Origin: Lentzea tibetensis
Lineage (GTDB): Bacteria > Actinomycetota > Actinomycetes > Mycobacteriales > Pseudonocardiaceae
Direction: 5' to 3'
NCBI RefSeq assembly: GCF_007845675.1
Contig: NZ_VOBR01000005.1
Span: 124,001 to 188,000 of the forward strand
Length of the DNA stretch: 64,000 bases
Numbering within the stretch: position 1 is the first letter of the stretch; each line of letters begins with the position of its first letter. The position numbers were made by a program, and so were the translations under genes. The notes beneath the pieces are model-generated. The model saw only the letters and a program-made list of their open reading frames with translations, had not been told where the DNA came from and searched no databases. Positions 1 to 9,200 of the stretch are shown here, in pieces.

Positions 1-1251
1 GCCGTGCTGTGCCGCAACCACCGCGGCTTCATCGAGACGCTGACCGCGTGCGTGAAGATCGGCGCGAGCACGGTCCTCCTCAACACCGGCCTCAGCCGCG
101 CCCAGACGAGCCAGGTGCTGAAAGACCAGAAGGTCACGCACACGATCGCCGACCGCGAGTTCGCGCACCTCATCCCCGAAGAACCCACCACCTGGACCGA
201 CGAGCTCGACGACCTGATCAAGAGCGGCTCCGACGCGAACCTGCCGCGAAGGCCTCCGCGCGGACGCCTGATCGTCCTCACCTCGGGCACCACCGGAGCA
301 CCCAAGGGCGCGCGGAGGCCGGAACCCGCGAGCCTGGGCCCGGCGGCGGCGTTGCTGTCGCGGATCCCGTTGCGGCACGGTGAGGTCATCGCGATCCCGG
401 CACCGCTGTTCCACACGTGGGGCCTGGCGGCGTTCCAGATCGGCCTGGTCCTCGGCGCGACCCTGGTGCTGCGCAGGAAGTTCGAACCGGAGCAGACGCT
501 CAAGGACGTCGACCAGAAGAACTGCACCGCGATGTTCGTCGTCCCCGTGATGCTGCAACGCATGCTGGACACACCGCGCAGACCGAGACTGCGCATCATC
601 GCCTCCAGCGGCTCGGCGCTCCCGCCACCAACAGCGACCAGGACGCTCGAGGAGTTCGGCCCGGTCCTCTACAACATGTACGGCTCGACCGAGGTGTCGT
701 GGGCGAGCATCGCGACGCCCGACGAGCTCAAGAAATACCCTGGCACAGCGGGAAAACCGCCGGAAGGCACCACACTGGCCATTGTGGACGAACAGGGCCG
801 CGAGGTGGCTGCAGGTGAGACCGGCCGGATCTTCGTCGGCAACGAGATGCTGTTCGACGGCTACACGAACGGCACCGGCAAGGAGGTCCGCCAGGGCCTC
901 ATGTCCACAGGGGACGTCGGCTACTGGAAAGACGGCCTCTTGTTCGTCGCCGGACGAGACGACGAGATGATCGTGTCCGGCGGTGAGAACGTGTACCCGC
1001 GCGAGGTCGAGGACGTGCTCGCCGCGATGCCCGGTGTCCGCGAGGTGGCGGTCGTCGGGGTGGCCGACGAGGAGTTCGGGCAGCGGCTGGCGGCGTACGT
1101 GGTAGCCCAGAAGGACCTGACCGCCGATCACGTACGTGAACACGTGCGGGAGAAACTGGCCAGGTTCTCGGTGCCGAGGGACGTGGTGTTCCTCGACGCC
1201 TTGCCGCGCAACGCGACTGGGAAAGTTCTGAAACGCCAACTGCACCCCTGA
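1..1251 (+). CDS. Acyl-CoA ligase / AMP-dependent synthetase (5'-truncated)
   Basis: This is an ANL-superfamily adenylating enzyme of the fatty-acyl-CoA synthetase type, which activates a carboxylic acid with ATP and transfers it to CoA. The reading frame is open from base 1, so the start lies outside the window; about 100-130 residues are missing compared with the usual 500-550. Visible motifs are the P-loop LTSGTTGAPKG (about residue 93), the YGSTE motif (about 227), STGD (about 301), the hinge and core GRDDEMIVSGGENVYP (about 318) and the C-terminal catalytic lysine motif NATGKVLKRQL. The early NHRGF and LLNTG motifs resemble FadD-type enzymes. The substrate cannot be told from sequence. 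The stop is followed within 20 bases by the next gene on the same strand. Confidence 0.9.
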   Translation, partial: AVLCRNHRGFIETLTACVKIGASTVLLNTGLSRAQTSQVLKDQKVTHTIADREFAHLIPEEPTTWTDELDDLIKSGSDANLPRRPPRGRLIVLTSGTTGAPKGARRPEPASLGPAAALLSRIPLRHGEVIAIPAPLFHTWGLAAFQIGLVLGATLVLRRKFEPEQTLKDVDQKNCTAMFVVPVMLQRMLDTPRRPRLRIIASSGSALPPPTATRTLEEFGPVLYNMYGSTEVSWASIATPDELKKYPGTAGKPPEGTTLAIVDEQGREVAAGETGRIFVGNEMLFDGYTNGTGKEVRQGLMSTGDVGYWKDGLLFVAGRDDEMIVSGGENVYPREVEDVLAAMPGVREVAVVGVADEEFGQRLAAYVVAQKDLTADHVREHVREKLARFSVPRDVVFLDALPRNATGKVLKRQLHP

Positions 1252-1256
1252 CTCGC

Positions 1257-1262
1257 TACTCT
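1257..1262 (+). promoter_or_regulatory. Possible -10 element for a leaderless mRNA
   Basis: TACTCT lies 8 bases before the ATG of the LuxR-TPR gene, and no Shine-Dalgarno sequence is visible between them. In actinobacteria a -10 box this close to the start codon usually means a leaderless transcript. This is inference from spacing only. Confidence 0.3.
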
Positions 1263-1270
1263 GCACGATC

Positions 1271-2578
1271 ATGAGCGTTCCCGGCCGGGCGAACGACCCC
1301 AGGGCCAACGCGGTGCAGAACCTGCGCGAGGCGCGCATCGCGCTGGATGAAGGCCGACCGGGCGACGCGCTGGAGTTCGCCGAGAAGGCGGTGGCCGCGT
1401 TCGCCTGGCTGGACGACATGGAAGGCGTCGCGGAAGTCGTGCTGGCGCAGTCGGTCGCGCTCGGCAAGCGGGGGTTGTGGCCGAGTGCGCTGGACACGAT
1501 CGACCGCGTGCAGCAGATCGCGTCGGCCAACCGGCACATCGGACTTCAGGCGCGGTGCAGTTTTGCCCGTGCGGTGGTGGAACTGCGTCTCGATTCGCGG
1601 GAACGGAGCTTCAACTCGTTCGCCCGCGCGCTCGGGCTGGCCGAGCTGACCGGAGATCCGGAGCTGATCGGCTCGATCCTGTTCGAGCAGGCGAAGGTGA
1701 TGCGCACGCAGTACCACGAGCACTGCATGATCCGGACGACCGAGAACCGGTGCAGCCTCGACGGCGAGCCGTGCGTGCGGAAGCTGCGGCGCGCGGAGGC
1801 GTTGTGCGCGCAGGTTCGCGACCGGTGGAAGCAGCTCGGTGATCCGGTGCGGCTCGCGATGATGAACCTGTTGCTGACGCACGTGCGGCTCGACCTGGGC
1901 GAGGTCGAGCGGGCGCACCGGTCCTGCCACCGGGCGGACCAGTTGCTGTCCGGACGCGACCGTCCGGTGGCGCACGCGGAGCTGTTGATGGCCCGCGCGC
2001 GGATCAGCGGTGCGCGCAACCGGACCACCGAGCAGATCGCCCAGCTGAACCAGGCGGCGGAGCTCGCGATGAGCTGCCTGGCGCGCGAGGTCGCGGTGCA
2101 CGCGCACGCGGCGTTGAGCGAGGCGCACGAGCAGGCGGGCCAACTGGACCTGGCGTTGCGGCACGCGCGGTTGCAGCTGGAGCAGTACCGGTTGTGGGAG
2201 CTGCAGGAAGGCCGCGATCTGCTCAGGATGCGCGAGCACGACCTGTCGGCGCGGCTCGTGGAACAGTTGGCGCACCACCGTTTCGAGCCGAAGCGCGAGG
2301 ACACGGTGGTGCGTGTTCACAGTGTTGAACTCACTGACACGGGCACCGCGGAGCAGACGAACACCCGGATCGCCCGCGCGCTCAGGGCCGGGTTGACCAG
2401 GCGCGGCATCGAGGTGCTGCGGCTCGTCGCCGCGGGGGCCAGCACGTCCACGATCGCGGAGAAGCTGGAACTGTCGCCGAAAACGGTGCAGAACCACCTC
2501 CAGCGGATCTACACGACGCTGGGCGTCAAGGGACGTGCCGGAGCGGTCGTGTGGTGGGTCAACCTTGTCGAGAGCTAG
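1271..2578 (+). CDS. LuxR-family regulator with TPR-like N-terminal region
   Basis: A 435-residue transcription regulator. Residues about 10-340 are alpha-helical, rich in Ala, Leu, Glu and Arg, and arranged like tetratricopeptide repeats. The last 60 residues form a clear LuxR/GerE helix-turn-helix, with LTRRGIEVLRLVAAG, STIAEKLELSPKTVQNH and LQRIYTTLGVKGRAGAV. It lacks a receiver domain and any obvious P-loop, so it is a one-component regulator in which the TPR part probably senses a protein or peptide partner. The start follows the acyl-CoA ligase stop by 19 bases and has a -10-like box but no ribosome site. The signal and targets are unknown. A long antisense frame over the gene is a codon-bias shadow. 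Confidence 0.85.
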   Translation: MSVPGRANDPRANAVQNLREARIALDEGRPGDALEFAEKAVAAFAWLDDMEGVAEVVLAQSVALGKRGLWPSALDTIDRVQQIASANRHIGLQARCSFARAVVELRLDSRERSFNSFARALGLAELTGDPELIGSILFEQAKVMRTQYHEHCMIRTTENRCSLDGEPCVRKLRRAEALCAQVRDRWKQLGDPVRLAMMNLLLTHVRLDLGEVERAHRSCHRADQLLSGRDRPVAHAELLMARARISGARNRTTEQIAQLNQAAELAMSCLAREVAVHAHAALSEAHEQAGQLDLALRHARLQLEQYRLWELQEGRDLLRMREHDLSARLVEQLAHHRFEPKREDTVVRVHSVELTDTGTAEQTNTRIARALRAGLTRRGIEVLRLVAAGASTSTIAEKLELSPKTVQNHLQRIYTTLGVKGRAGAVVWWVNLVES

Positions 2579-2602
2579 TCAAGTCCAGTCAACTACTTGA
2601 CT
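2577..2602. terminator. Short inverted repeat after the LuxR gene
   Basis: AGTCAAGT (2577-2584) pairs with ACTTGACT (2595-2602) around a 10-base loop, overlapping the end of the LuxR gene. The stem is short and has no T-run, so it is at best a weak terminator. The remaining bases up to 2807 show no gene I can support. Confidence 0.3.
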
Positions 2603-2807
2603 CGACGGAAAGCCGATCATCCGACCATTCGCCCGTTCAGCGGCTTGCCGCCGACGAGTGATCGCCTTGGTTTGGGGGTTTTGCCCATGCCAATGCGTTA
2701 CAAGTGGGTGATGAGACTGGTAACTGGTCTGTGTCATGCTCCGTTAACAAGGTGACCAGTGAACAGGACGCGAGGGCGGCACCATGCTGGGGCGACGGAG
2801 CCCGCGG

Positions 2808-4028
2808 TCAGTGCTTGCGCAGAGCGATGCGCGCGACATCCCGCCACAACAGCGGATCGACCCCCTCGGGGTTGATCCGGTCGAGCAGCGCGGCGAGAGC
2901 CAACCGCGCCGCGGCGGCGCGCTCCGAGTCGTCCACCTCGTCCGCGGCACGCACGAGCAGGAGGCTGCAGCGCAGCTGCTGCTCCTCGTCCAGCGCCTCG
3001 GTCTCGAGCGCCTGGGAGGCCAGTTCGCACGCGCGGTCCACCTCGCCGTACCGCAGCGCCAGCTCCCCGCGCAACGCCTGGGCGTGCGCGACGATCTCGG
3101 CAGGCTTGCTGATCACCGCGACGGTCGCTTCGACGACGTCGAGCAGCGCCACGATGTCGTCCAGGTTCGCGCCGGGCGTGCGCAGCGCGATGGACGCGCC
3201 CGCGAGCCGCACCCGGCACCGGAACTCGGGGTCCCCGTCGTAGTCGTCGAGCAGCCCGACGGCCTCGCGGATGCAGTGCGCCGCCTCGGTGCGGTCACCG
3301 AGCCGGTCGGCGACCCTGGCGCGCACCCACCACGTGGAGATGGCGAGCCGGTCGCGGCCGAGGTCCGGCAGCCGCGCGGACAGCTGGTCGACGACCTGTT
3401 CGGCGTCGGCGAGCCTGCCGGCGGCGGCGAGCTCGGAGCACAACGCGATCAGCGCGCGGGTGTGCACGCGGCGGACGCGCTCCCCCTCACCGTGGGCGAG
3501 CTCGACGGCCTCGGTGGCCGCGCGGACGGACTCCGCGCTGCGGCCGAGCCTGCGCAACGCCTGCGCCCGCATCACCTCGACGAGCGCGTCGACGGCCGGG
3601 CCGGGGGTCCACGACTTGCGCAGCTTCGCCGCGGCGAGCAGCAGGCCGTCGTGGTCGCGCTGCCTGGCGAGCATGACCAGCCGCGTCCAGCGGACGCACC
3701 AGCCGAACATCTCCTCGTCGGACCGCTTGCCGAGCGTCTCCAGCAGGTCGACGGCCATGAGCAGGTCGCCGTCGTGGTAGGCGAGCAGAGCCTCGCACCA
3801 CGCGAGCGCCTCGTCCTGCATCGCGGTGCGGTCCTCGTCGACCATGAGCTCGTCGGGGTCCATGTCGAGCACCTCGGCCAGCCTGCGCACGACGGCCGCG
3901 GACGGCACCCGCTCGCCGGACTCGAGCCGCGACACGTAGCTCATCGACACACCCGGACACGCCAGGTCCTTTTGCGACAGACCCCGCTGCTGGCGCGCGG
4001 CGCGCAGACGCGCACCGAACCTAGTCAT
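2808..4028 (-). CDS. XRE-family regulator with TPR sensor region
   Basis: A 406-residue regulator. Residues 1-60 are a Cro/CI-type helix-turn-helix (FGARLRAARQQRGLSQKDLA, then MSYVSRLESGERVPS). Residues about 75-400 are helical repeats of TPR type. This layout is that of RRNPP-like peptide receptors (Rgg, PlcR, AimR), but it is also common among actinobacterial XRE regulators with no known ligand. I chose the ATG at 4028 because AGGA lies at a suitable distance upstream and the HTH begins there; an in-frame upstream ATG at 4061 would add 11 unconserved-looking residues. It is divergently transcribed from a tiny secreted-peptide gene 47 bases away, so that peptide is a candidate ligand or target. 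Peptide binding is not shown by sequence. Confidence 0.85.
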   Translation of the reverse strand: MTRFGARLRAARQQRGLSQKDLACPGVSMSYVSRLESGERVPSAAVVRRLAEVLDMDPDELMVDEDRTAMQDEALAWCEALLAYHDGDLLMAVDLLETLGKRSDEEMFGWCVRWTRLVMLARQRDHDGLLLAAAKLRKSWTPGPAVDALVEVMRAQALRRLGRSAESVRAATEAVELAHGEGERVRRVHTRALIALCSELAAAGRLADAEQVVDQLSARLPDLGRDRLAISTWWVRARVADRLGDRTEAAHCIREAVGLLDDYDGDPEFRCRVRLAGASIALRTPGANLDDIVALLDVVEATVAVISKPAEIVAHAQALRGELALRYGEVDRACELASQALETEALDEEQQLRCSLLLVRAADEVDDSERAAAARLALAALLDRINPEGVDPLLWRDVARIALRKH

Positions 4029-4075
4029 GGCATTCCTGCCCTCATCCACGGCCGCCACCAATCGAACGGAGCTCG

Positions 4076-4213
4076 ATGATGATTGTGAACACTATCGCCA
4101 GAATCGCCGCAGCAGTGATCCTCTCTTTGGGCGCGGTGGCTCTGGCGGCCGGAACGGCCTCGGCGGACCCGGACAAGGACATCTTCACCCCTCCGTACTC
4201 CGCGACGCCCTGA
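4076..4213 (+). CDS. 45-residue secreted peptide precursor, divergent from the XRE-TPR gene
   Basis: A very small ORF starting ATGATG after a GGAG ribosome site. The protein has a short charged start (MMIVNTIAR), a hydrophobic core of about 18 residues (IAAAVILSLGAVALAAG) and a signal-peptidase-I site TASA|DP. This leaves a mature peptide of about 15 residues, DPDKDIFTPPYSATP. A strong hairpin terminates it immediately downstream, so it is probably a separate transcript. Its size, the secretion signal and the divergent XRE-TPR regulator are what one expects of a peptide pheromone cassette, though it could also be a short exported peptide of other use. I do not recognise a named family. Confidence 0.65.
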   Translation: MMIVNTIARIAAAVILSLGAVALAAGTASADPDKDIFTPPYSATP

Positions 4214-4222
4214 ACGACCTTC

Positions 4223-4262
4223 TGTGCCCCAAGCGCGCACTGACGGGCGTGCTTGGGGCACA
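4223..4262 (+). terminator. Strong hairpin terminator
   Basis: A 16-bp stem (4223-4238 with 4247-4262, one G-T pair) around an 8-base loop. It closes the small-peptide transcript. Because it ends 8 bases before GTG 4271, it argues that the following gene starts at that GTG and not at the upstream TTG inside the hairpin. Confidence 0.7.
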
Positions 4263-4270
4263 GTTGTGGG

Positions 4271-4759
4271 GTGACACTGCAACTGCGCGCGCCACGCCAT
4301 CAGGTCAGTCGCAAGTCGATCGTGCTGTGGACGCTGCACGCCGTCATCGGGTGGACGGTGCTGTTCGTGCCGCAGCTGATCGTCGTCCTCGTCATGGACG
4401 ACCCGACGTCGTGGCAGGTCACGGGGCTGCTGGCGACGGTGGTGCTGGCCTTCGCGCACACGATCGTCATGCCGCAGTGGCGGTTCCGGGTGCACCGCTG
4501 GGAGAGCACACCGGACGCCGTCTACACGCTCAGCGGCTGGTTCAACCAGGAGTGGCGGATCGCGCCGGTCTCGCGCATCCAGACCGTCGACACCAAGCGC
4601 GGGCCGTTGCAGCAGATGCTCGGACTCGCGACGGTGACCGTGACGACCGCGTCGGCCGCGGGTCCGGTCGAGATCGAGGGGCTGGACACGGACACCGCCT
4701 CCCGGCTCGTCGACGAGCTGACCACGACCACCCAGGCCACGCCGGGTGACGCGACGTGA
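4271..4759 (+). CDS. PH-domain membrane protein (bPH2, YdbS-like)
   Basis: A membrane protein of about 162 residues with two hydrophobic helices near the N terminus (IVLWTLHAVIGWTVLFVPQLIV and LLATVVLAFAHTIVM). A bacterial pleckstrin-homology domain (bPH2/DUF304) follows, visible as YTLSGWFNQEWRIAPVSRIQTVDTKRGPLQQMLGLATVTV. This is the YdbS half of the YdbS-YdbT pair. The GTG at 4271 is preferred because the upstream TTG lies in a terminator stem. Its stop overlaps the start of the next PH-domain gene, indicating translational coupling. The molecular role is not established; relatives in Bacillus influence resistance to antimicrobial proteins. Confidence 0.8.
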   Translation: MTLQLRAPRHQVSRKSIVLWTLHAVIGWTVLFVPQLIVVLVMDDPTSWQVTGLLATVVLAFAHTIVMPQWRFRVHRWESTPDAVYTLSGWFNQEWRIAPVSRIQTVDTKRGPLQQMLGLATVTVTTASAAGPVEIEGLDTDTASRLVDELTTTTQATPGDAT

Positions 4760-6252
4760 TGCCGTCGTTCCCCGAGGCGCCCGAGGTCGTCGAGCCGGTC
4801 CGCGAATGGCACCGGCTGCACCCGCGGATGCTGATCGTGCGGCCGCTCAACGAGACGCTGACGCTGCTGCCGGTCATCGTGATCTTCGTCGTGCTCGGCA
4901 ACGGCGACCCGTGGCGGATCGGCGGCGGCGGGTTCGCGATCCTGGTGATCGTCGGGCTCGGGTTCCTGCACTGGCGCACCACGAAGTACCGGATCACGGC
5001 GGAACAGGTGGAGCTGCACACCGGTCTGTTCGTGCGCAAGCGCTTGGCGGTGCCGCGTGAGCGCATCCGGACGGTCGACCTCACCGCGAAGCTCGGGCAC
5101 CGGATCTTCGGCCTGTCCGCGGTCAGGGTCGGCACCGGGCAGCACTCCAAGGAGGGCAGCGACGGCGGGCTGACGCTCGACGCCGTCACGTCCGAGGAAG
5201 CCGAACGGCTGCGCATGGTGCTGCTCGAGGTGCCCACCGCGACCGCTGAGCGCACCGACGAGGTCGTGGAACGGCCGCAGGGCGTCGTGCTGGCCGAGCT
5301 GAACCCGAAGTGGCTGCGGTACGCGCCGCTGTCGCTGTCCGGACTGGTCGCGGTCGGCGCGGCGTTCGGGTTCGTCGCGAACTACGCCGACGACCTGAAC
5401 CTGCACGTGGTCGACCGCGCGGCGGACTGGGTGATGGACTCCCCCAGCGCGCTGACCATCGCGAAGATCGTCGGTGTCGTCGTGGTGCTGGCGTTCCTCG
5501 CGTCGATCGTCGTGTACGTGCTCCAGTACTGGAACTACCGCCTCACCCGCGAGCCGGACCAGACGGTCCGCGTGCAACGCGGTCTGCTCACCAGCCGCTC
5601 GGTGTCCGTTTCGGAGCTGCGGCTGCGCGGTGTCGAGGTGCAGGAACCGTTGCTGCTGCGGCTCGGCGGCGGTGCGAAAGCTGCGGCGGTGACGACCGGG
5701 CTCGGCTCGAAGGGCGAGAGCAGCCTGCTGCTGCCGCCCGCGCCGAACGCCGAGGCGCACCGGGTCGGCGCCGAGGTGCTGAGCGTGGCCGACGCGCCGA
5801 CGCTGACCGCGCTGGTGACGCACCCGGCCGCCGCGTTGCGCCGCAGGATGGTGCGCGCGATCGTGCCGGTCGTGCTGCTCGCGGTGGGCTTGGCGATCTT
5901 CGCGCCGGGCTGGGCGTGGCCGATCGCGGTGGCGCTGCTGCCGTTCGCCGCGCTGCTGGGCTGGGACCGGTACCGCGCGCTCGGGCACGCGATGGACGAG
6001 CGGTACCTGCTGACCCGCAGTGGTTCGCTGCTGCGCGAGACCGTTGCGCTGCAACGGACCGGCATCATCGGCTGGCAGGTGCACCAGTCGTTCTTCCAGC
6101 GCAGGGCCGGTCTCGTGACGGTGATCGCGACGACGGCGGCAGGCGATGGTGCGTACCACGTAACGGACGTTGGTACATCTGCCGGTCTGGCGCTGGCCGA
6201 CGAAGCAGTGCCAGGGTTGCTGCGTCCATTCCTGGACCAGCAACCCGGATAA
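4759..6252 (+). CDS. PH-domain membrane protein (bPH2, YdbT-like)
   Basis: A membrane protein of about 497 residues built of repeated bPH2 (DUF304) units separated by pairs of transmembrane helices. PH motifs are seen at YRITAEQVELHTGLFVRKR, YRLTREPDQTVRVQRGLL and YLLTRSGSLLRETVALQ, each followed by an Arg/Gln-rich turn. Hydrophobic pairs occur near residues 30-70, 180-250 and 370-400. It is coupled to the upstream YdbS-like gene by a TGATG overlap; GTG 4756 is an alternative start one codon earlier. The two proteins probably form one membrane complex. The length is normal for YdbT-type proteins. Confidence 0.85.
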   Translation: MPSFPEAPEVVEPVREWHRLHPRMLIVRPLNETLTLLPVIVIFVVLGNGDPWRIGGGGFAILVIVGLGFLHWRTTKYRITAEQVELHTGLFVRKRLAVPRERIRTVDLTAKLGHRIFGLSAVRVGTGQHSKEGSDGGLTLDAVTSEEAERLRMVLLEVPTATAERTDEVVERPQGVVLAELNPKWLRYAPLSLSGLVAVGAAFGFVANYADDLNLHVVDRAADWVMDSPSALTIAKIVGVVVVLAFLASIVVYVLQYWNYRLTREPDQTVRVQRGLLTSRSVSVSELRLRGVEVQEPLLLRLGGGAKAAAVTTGLGSKGESSLLLPPAPNAEAHRVGAEVLSVADAPTLTALVTHPAAALRRRMVRAIVPVVLLAVGLAIFAPGWAWPIAVALLPFAALLGWDRYRALGHAMDERYLLTRSGSLLRETVALQRTGIIGWQVHQSFFQRRAGLVTVIATTAAGDGAYHVTDVGTSAGLALADEAVPGLLRPFLDQQPG

Positions 6253-6266
6253 GAGGTGGTGCCGCG

Positions 6267-9200
6267 ATGGCGGCTGAGTGCGGTTCGTTCGGTGCGGCCC
6301 TTCGTGAACACCGGGTCCGACGCGGACTGACCCAGCAGACGGTCGCCGAGCTCGCGGACGTGAGCGTCCGCACCGTGCAGGCGCTGGAGCAGGGCCACAC
6401 GCGCGAACCGGAGCCGTCGACGGCCGCGCGGCTCGCGGTGGCCGTGCGGCTGCTGTGGCCGCCGTCCGACGTGCCGCTGCCGCCGGTGCGGCCGCCCGCG
6501 CAGCTGCCGATGGACGCGCGCGGGTTCGTTGGCAGGAAACGACAGCTGGACGTGCTCGACGAGCTCGCGAGTGGTGGCCGCCCCGTGGTCGTCACCGGTA
6601 CCGCGGGTGTCGGCAAGACCGCGCTCGGCGTGCGCTGGTCGCACCACGCGCGTCCCCGGTTCCCGGACGGGCAGCTGTACGCGGACCTGCGCGGCTACAC
6701 CACGGGCAAGCCCATGCGGGTCGACGAGGTCGTCGGCCGGTTCCTGCGCGGGTTCGGCCTGCCCGCGGAACAGGTTCCCGCCGAGCCGGAGCAGGCGCTC
6801 GTGCTCTACCAGTCGTTGCTGGCGAACCGGAAGATGCTGGTGCTGCTGGACAACGCGGGCGACGCGGAGCAGGTGCGCGACCTCGTCCCGGACAATCCGG
6901 ACTGCCTGGCGCTGGTGACGAGCCGCGACCGGGTCGACGGGCTCGACGCGGGCAGGCTCGACCTCGACGTGCTGGACGGCGACGAGGCGCGGGTGCTGCT
7001 GTGCGAGACGCTCGGCGCGGACCGGGTGGACGAGGAGCCTTTCGCCGCAACGGAACTCGCGGAGCTGTGCGCGTTCCTGCCGCTGGCGCTGCGGGTCGCG
7101 GCGGCGAACCTGGCCGACCAGCCCGGCCTGCCGATCGCGGAGCACGTGGCGTCGCTGCAGGAGGGCAGCCTGCTGGCGAACCTCGCGGTCGACGGTGATC
7201 CGCACGCGGCCGTTCGCGCCGCGTTCGACCTGTCCTACCGCCGACTGTCCGAAGAGGACCAGCAGCTCTTCGGACTGCTCGGGCTGGTGCCGGGACAGGA
7301 CTTCACGGCGCGGGCCGCGTCCGCGCTGCTCGGCGCACCGGCGGAGGACGGGCTGCGCAGGCTCGCGTCCGCGCACCTCGTGCACGAGCACGCGCCCGGC
7401 CGGTACGCGTTCCACGACCTGCTGCGGCTGTACGCGGCGGAACTGTCCACCGGCGACACCCCGGCCGGGCTGTACGACTGGTACCTCGGCAACGCGTGCG
7501 CGGCGCTCCGGCTGCAGTCGCCCGAGTCGATCGGGCTGCCGATGCCCGAACTGCCCGCGGACGACTTCGCCGGCCCCGCGGCCGCGATGGCGTGGCTGGA
7601 CGCCGAGATGGGCAACGTGACCGCGGCGATCACCGACTGCCGGTTCCCCTCGCTGCACGAACGCGCGTGGCAGCTGTCGGACCGGATGCGCAGCTACTAC
7701 TGGACGTCCGGGAACTTCCTGCCGTGGCGCGCCGCGTGCGAGGCCGTGCTGAAGCTGGCCGGTGACAACCTGATGGCGCTGGCGAGCGCGCACTTCGCGC
7801 TCACCGGCGCGTGCACGCGGCTGAACGACTACCAGCGGTCGCTGTGGCACGGGGAGCAGGCGCTCGCGCTGGCGCGGGAGTGCGACTGGCGGATCCTGGA
7901 GTCGGCGACGCTGGGCACGATGGCGGCGCTGACGTACGAGCTCGGCAGGATGGACGAGGCGCTGCGGTACGGCAAGGCGGCGGTCGCGCTGGGTGAGGAG
8001 CTGGACGCACCCTCTGTGGTGGCGAACAGCATGGTCAACCTCGGCAGCACCTACCTCGACCTCGGCGACTACGAGGAGGCGCTCGCCTGCTGCCAGCGCG
8101 GCTACGAGATCGCCGGGACGATCGACGCGCGCTACGTCGAGGCGCTCTCGCTGGGCGCGGTCGGCACGGTGCACCGCAAGGCGGGCAGGCCGGAGGAAGC
8201 GTTGCGCTGCTTGACGTCCACGATCGCGACGCTGGAGGAGCTCGGCGACACCGCGTACGTCGGCCGGGCGCTGTTCAACCTCGCCGAGACGCAGGTCGAC
8301 CTCGGTGACCTCGACGCCGCGCTCGCCACCGCCGAGCGGGCGGTCGAGGTGACGCCGCAGGGCGGTGACCACATGGGCATGAGCGACTCGCACCGGGTGC
8401 TCGGCCGGGTGCTCACCGCGCGCGGCGAGACGCGGCGCGCACAGGAGCACAACCAGCGCGCGCTCGTGCTGGCGCGCCACCTGGTCCACCGCCATGTCCG
8501 TGGTCTCCAGCAGGTGCCTTGCCCGTTCCACGCGCTGCTCCGTGATCCACCGGCCGGGGCTCGTCCCGGTCTCCTCGCGGAACCGGCGGGTGAACGTGCG
8601 GACGCTCATCCGCGCCTGGTCGGCCAGCGCGGTCAGCTCCAGCGGTTCGTCGAGCCGCTGCAACGCCCACGCGCGGGCGGGTGCGGTCGTCGTGTCGCCG
8701 AGCTCGGGCACCGGGCGCTGGATGAACTGCGACTGGCCGCCCTGCCGCCACGGCGGCACGACGCAGTAGCGCGCCACCTGGTTCGCGACTTCGCTGCCGT
8801 GGTCGGAGCGGATCACGTGCAGCACCAGGTCGATGCCCGCCGCGACGCCCGCGGACGTCAGCACGTCGCCGTCGTCCACGAACAGCACGTCCGGGTTCAG
8901 GTGGACCCGCGGGTACATCCGGCGGAAGTCGTCCGTGCAGCTCCAGTGCGTCGTCGCCGGCCTGCCGTCGAGCAGACCGGCCGCGGCGAGCACGAACGCG
9001 CCCGTGCAGATCGACATGATCCGCCCGGCCCGCGTGCCGTGCAGCGCCTCGTGGACGGCGGGCTCGACCACGCCGTCGCGGCGCGCCGGCAGGTACCGCG
9101 TGCCCGGCACCAGGACCGTGTCGGCGTCGCGCAGCACCTCGAGGCCGTGGTCCGGGGTGATCGTGTAGCCGCCGCTGGTCGCGATCGGGCGGCGGTCCGG

